A stretch of 6,955 nt of DNA. Source: Ruminococcaceae bacterium UBA7135 (GTDB lineage Bacteria; Bacillota; Clostridia; Oscillospirales; Ruminococcaceae). The notes under the pieces were generated by a model. That model saw only the letters and a list, made by a program, of their open reading frames with translations. It had not been told where the DNA came from and ran no database searches. The first letter of the stretch is position 1; every line of letters begins with the position of its first letter. The stretch covers positions 1 to 6,955 of the forward strand of contig DKXD01000218.1 in NCBI GenBank assembly GCA_002492075.1, written 5' to 3'. A program made the position numbers and the translations under genes. Below, piece by piece: positions 5,361 through 6,955 of the stretch.

Positions 5361-6566
5361 ATGAATTTTTTGTTTTATTATATTCTCCGCAAATTCTTTG
5401 TTAAACTGAACCTTTCAAGCAAACAAATAAGCCTTGAAAAAGGCTTGATTTTAAAGCGGACTTCGGTTATGCCGCTTTCATGTATCGTGAGGATCACCGC
5501 GCGGCGAACGCTGCTTTTGCGTATCTTCGGCGCAAAGGAGATAAGCGTTTTCTCGCTTAACGGAACGCTGAAATTCTACCTGAAAAAAAGCGGCCGACTG
5601 TCGTTCCTCCCAAAGCCCTGTCAAGCGGTCGCGAAGCCGCGCTTTCGCGAGATCGCGTTCGGAGCTTTTATAGATACCCGCGCTTTGGGCGGAGTGTTCG
5701 TCTTTGCGGCGGTCTTGCGGAAACTGTCGGTAATTATCGGCGGCGAATACGTAAGCGAGCTTATCGCCGTGTTTACCAAAACCGCGGCGGAGCTTGAAAA
5801 GGCGCTCGGTTTTTTTAAGGTCGCCGTACCTCGTATAGCGATAACGCTTGCGGTTTTCGCGCTGGGGTCGTGGGTGTTCGCGTATATAAGAAAGCTGCTG
5901 CGGCTGAGCGGATTTCGCGTTTCCAAAGCCGACGGACTTCTGTTTATCGAAAGCGGTGTTCTTACATTATATGAGCACGTGCTTGTATCAAATTCCGCCG
6001 CAGCCGTATATTGCGACACGATAACCTGTCTTGCCGCGCGGCGTGCGCCGCTTTATCTTCGCGGAGTTATGCTCTGCCCGTGTGTAAAGCGCGGGGAACT
6101 CGAAAAAACGCTGAAAACTCTGTGCGGGTTCAAAATACCGCCGAACAGACTTTCGCCCCCCTCGCGAGCTTTTCTCGGATACACCGCCGCTCCGCTTACG
6201 TGGGCGGGGATATTCGGTGCGCTGCTTATCGCCGCGTATCATATCGACTTTTCGGTAATGCTGCTGAAAACCGTTTTGTACAGCGGCATGATAATAAGTC
6301 TTTACACCGCCGTGCTGTATCTGTTATATATGTATCGTTCATCGGTAAGCGCCGACGAAAACTTTACCGCGATCTCCTCAAGGCGGGGACTTCGGCTTTA
6401 TACCGCCGTGTTTCCGAACCGTATCGTCACGGAAAGCACACTCTCTCAAAGTATTTTTCAGCGCAGCCGCGGACTGTGCGGCTGCAGGCTCTCGCTCATA
6501 GAACGGCGCTCATTTACCGCGCGTCAGCTCCCTAAAAACGAGCTACTTCGCCGTACTCCGTTTTAA
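5361..6566 (+). CDS. YdbT-like membrane protein with three bPH_2 (bacterial PH) domains
   Basis: This 401-residue membrane protein appears to have three bacterial PH-like domains of the bPH_2/DUF304 type, as in Bacillus YdbT. The first is at about 17-76 (ISLEKGLILKRTSVMPLSCI then LLLRIFGAKEISVFS). The second is at about 184-245 (FRVSKADGLLFIESGVLTLYEHVLV). The third is at about 327-396 (FTAISSRRGLRLYTAVFPNRIV then RSRGLCGCRLSLIE). Each shows the strand, 'Gll-r', 'iP-ri', 'q-l-r-fG' order of the family. Hydrophobic segments are near 153-177, 270-292 and 297-325, with a weaker one at 108-127. Family members usually have a transmembrane pair before the first PH domain; here it is missing, and an in-frame TAA at 5349-5351 prevents extension. 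The start has AAGG seven bases upstream. The molecular function of the family is poorly known. It is divergent from glmU, and its end overlaps the convergent gene by 35 bp. No convincing promoter of its own was found. Confidence 0.8.
   Translation: MNFLFYYILRKFFVKLNLSSKQISLEKGLILKRTSVMPLSCIVRITARRTLLLRIFGAKEISVFSLNGTLKFYLKKSGRLSFLPKPCQAVAKPRFREIAFGAFIDTRALGGVFVFAAVLRKLSVIIGGEYVSELIAVFTKTAAELEKALGFFKVAVPRIAITLAVFALGSWVFAYIRKLLRLSGFRVSKADGLLFIESGVLTLYEHVLVSNSAAAVYCDTITCLAARRAPLYLRGVMLCPCVKRGELEKTLKTLCGFKIPPNRLSPPSRAFLGYTAAPLTWAGIFGALLIAAYHIDFSVMLLKTVLYSGMIISLYTAVLYLLYMYRSSVSADENFTAISSRRGLRLYTAVFPNRIVTESTLSQSIFQRSRGLCGCRLSLIERRSFTARQLPKNELLRRTPF
5377..5404 (-). promoter_or_regulatory. Sigma-A-type promoter for the glmU-pncA-pncB operon
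   Basis: On the minus strand a -35 box TTAACA (5404..5399, five of six consensus bases) is followed by a 16-bp spacer and a perfect -10 box TATAAT (5382..5377). Transcription would begin near 5370 and leave a leader of about 80 bases before the glmU ATG at 5290. The promoter lies inside the first codons of the divergent PH-domain gene. The call rests on box matches and position only. Confidence 0.65.
6463..6485. repeat. Perfect 8-bp GC-rich inverted repeat near convergent gene ends
   Basis: The arms GCAGCCGC (6463-6470) and GCGGCTGC (6478-6485) are perfectly complementary around a seven-base loop, and a G-U pair could extend the stem. It lies inside the 3' part of the PH-domain gene (encoding RSRGLCGC) and 47-70 bases beyond the stop of the convergent gene. 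No T-run follows it on either strand, so it is not a standard intrinsic terminator. It may still stabilise a 3' end, or be a by-product of coding GC content. Confidence 0.4.
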
Positions 6567-6915
6567 CAGCGTTTTCGCCGCGCTCCGCCCACTCGACTAT
6601 CTCAGCAACGGTTTTGGGGGTTATTGCCTCGGGCAGCGAAAACGGCAGGAAATATCTCTCCCAGCGCCCGCTCGTCTTCTTACCTTGAAAACGCCGCCCC
6701 TTGCTGACCGCGTACGGCTTTGGAGCGTTCAGCGGAATAGTGAGGATAAGCGTTTTATCCTCGGAGATAACGTGCAGGAACGGCGTTTCCCAAGCCCAGC
6801 CGCTCCCGCCCTCCGCAACGCGCGTCCAATAATCGCGGTCTCCCGCGAGAACGTACCAAACATAATTCTTCCCGCCGCAGACTATTTTTCTGCGGCTCTT
6901 TTTTCTGACTGCCAT
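6532..6915 (-). CDS. Conserved-looking hypothetical protein, 127 aa
   Basis: I do not recognise a named family. The protein is soluble, with no signal peptide or membrane segment. It begins with a basic stretch (AVRKKSRRK), then a beta-type core: KIVCGGKNYVWYVLAGD, FLHVISEDKTLILTIPL and a Gly/Lys-rich segment GRRFQGKKTSGRWERYFLP. It ends with a helix (TPKTVAEIVEWAERG). The residue pattern is protein-like, with well-spaced aromatics and a coherent C-terminal helix, and it reads like a small conserved Clostridia protein; this is an impression, not a search result. The ATG at 6915 has only a weak, distant AGG, so the start is moderately sure. Its last 35 bp overlap the end of the PH-domain gene on the other strand, and no terminator separates the two. 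Confidence 0.7.
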   Translation of the reverse strand: MAVRKKSRRKIVCGGKNYVWYVLAGDRDYWTRVAEGGSGWAWETPFLHVISEDKTLILTIPLNAPKPYAVSKGRRFQGKKTSGRWERYFLPFSLPEAITPKTVAEIVEWAERGENAVKTEYGEVARF

Positions 6916-6918
6916 AGC

Positions 6919-6955
6919 TTAATAAGCCTGATTCAATTCGCGCATAACGATATGT
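6919..6955 (-). CDS. Possible C-terminal end of an upstream gene (partial)
   Basis: One minus-strand frame entering from the right edge reads HIVMRELNQAY and stops at TAA (6921..6919), three bases before the ATG of the 127-residue gene. That spacing would suit an operon neighbour and would explain the poor promoter signals there. Only eleven codons are visible, so it could equally be non-coding upstream sequence. Confidence 0.25.
   Translation of the reverse strand, partial: HIVMRELNQAY

Noticed and set aside
4823..5404. A 193-codon plus-strand frame antisense to the glmU N-terminus
   Set aside because: It overlaps glmU completely, crosses the glmU promoter region, and has no recognisable motif.
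6463..6485. Intrinsic terminator for the convergent genes
   Set aside because: The stem is strong, but neither strand has a T-run after it. On the minus strand an A-rich stretch follows instead.

Overview
The window looks like chromosome of a Gram-positive, Clostridia-type (Firmicutes/Bacillota) bacterium, probably gut-associated. The grounds are strong purine-rich Shine-Dalgarno sites (GGGAGGG, AGAGGAAG), the Firmicutes-type nicotinate phosphoribosyltransferase, GlmU and DUF3592-like sequences, and tight gene packing at moderate GC. This placement is an inference from sequence style. No rRNA or marker gene is present to confirm it.

Layout: one minus-strand operon fills positions 5404 down to 1. 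It reads, in transcription order, glmU (5290..3926), a nicotinamidase-type pncA (3929..3408), three small membrane-protein genes (3411..3112, 3093..2743, 2719..2192), nicotinate phosphoribosyltransferase pncB (2169..733), and a hypothetical gene that runs off the left edge (726..1). Gaps are 6-23 bp or 4-bp ATGA overlaps, so one transcript is likely. A good sigma-A-type promoter (TTAACA, 16 bp, TATAAT) lies at 5404..5377. Divergently on the plus strand is a 401-residue membrane protein with three bacterial PH-like (bPH_2/YdbT-type) domains (5361..6566). Its 3' end overlaps by 35 bp a convergent minus-strand gene of unknown function (6915..6532). The last 40 bases may hold the tail of one more minus-strand gene.

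How it works together: GlmU makes UDP-GlcNAc for peptidoglycan and teichoic acid synthesis. PncA and PncB are two consecutive steps of NAD salvage (nicotinamide to nicotinate to nicotinate mononucleotide). Three short membrane genes sit between the two salvage genes. Two of them carry a small soluble domain resembling DUF3592-like modules, and their role cannot be read from sequence. No mobile element, CRISPR array, RNA gene or riboswitch was seen, and no intergenic stretch exceeds about 70 bases. Nothing in the window clearly amounts to a new defence or mobile system. The most unusual points are the gene order of the NAD-salvage operon, the N-terminally short PH-domain protein whose 5' end doubles as the glmU promoter, and several unrecognised small proteins.
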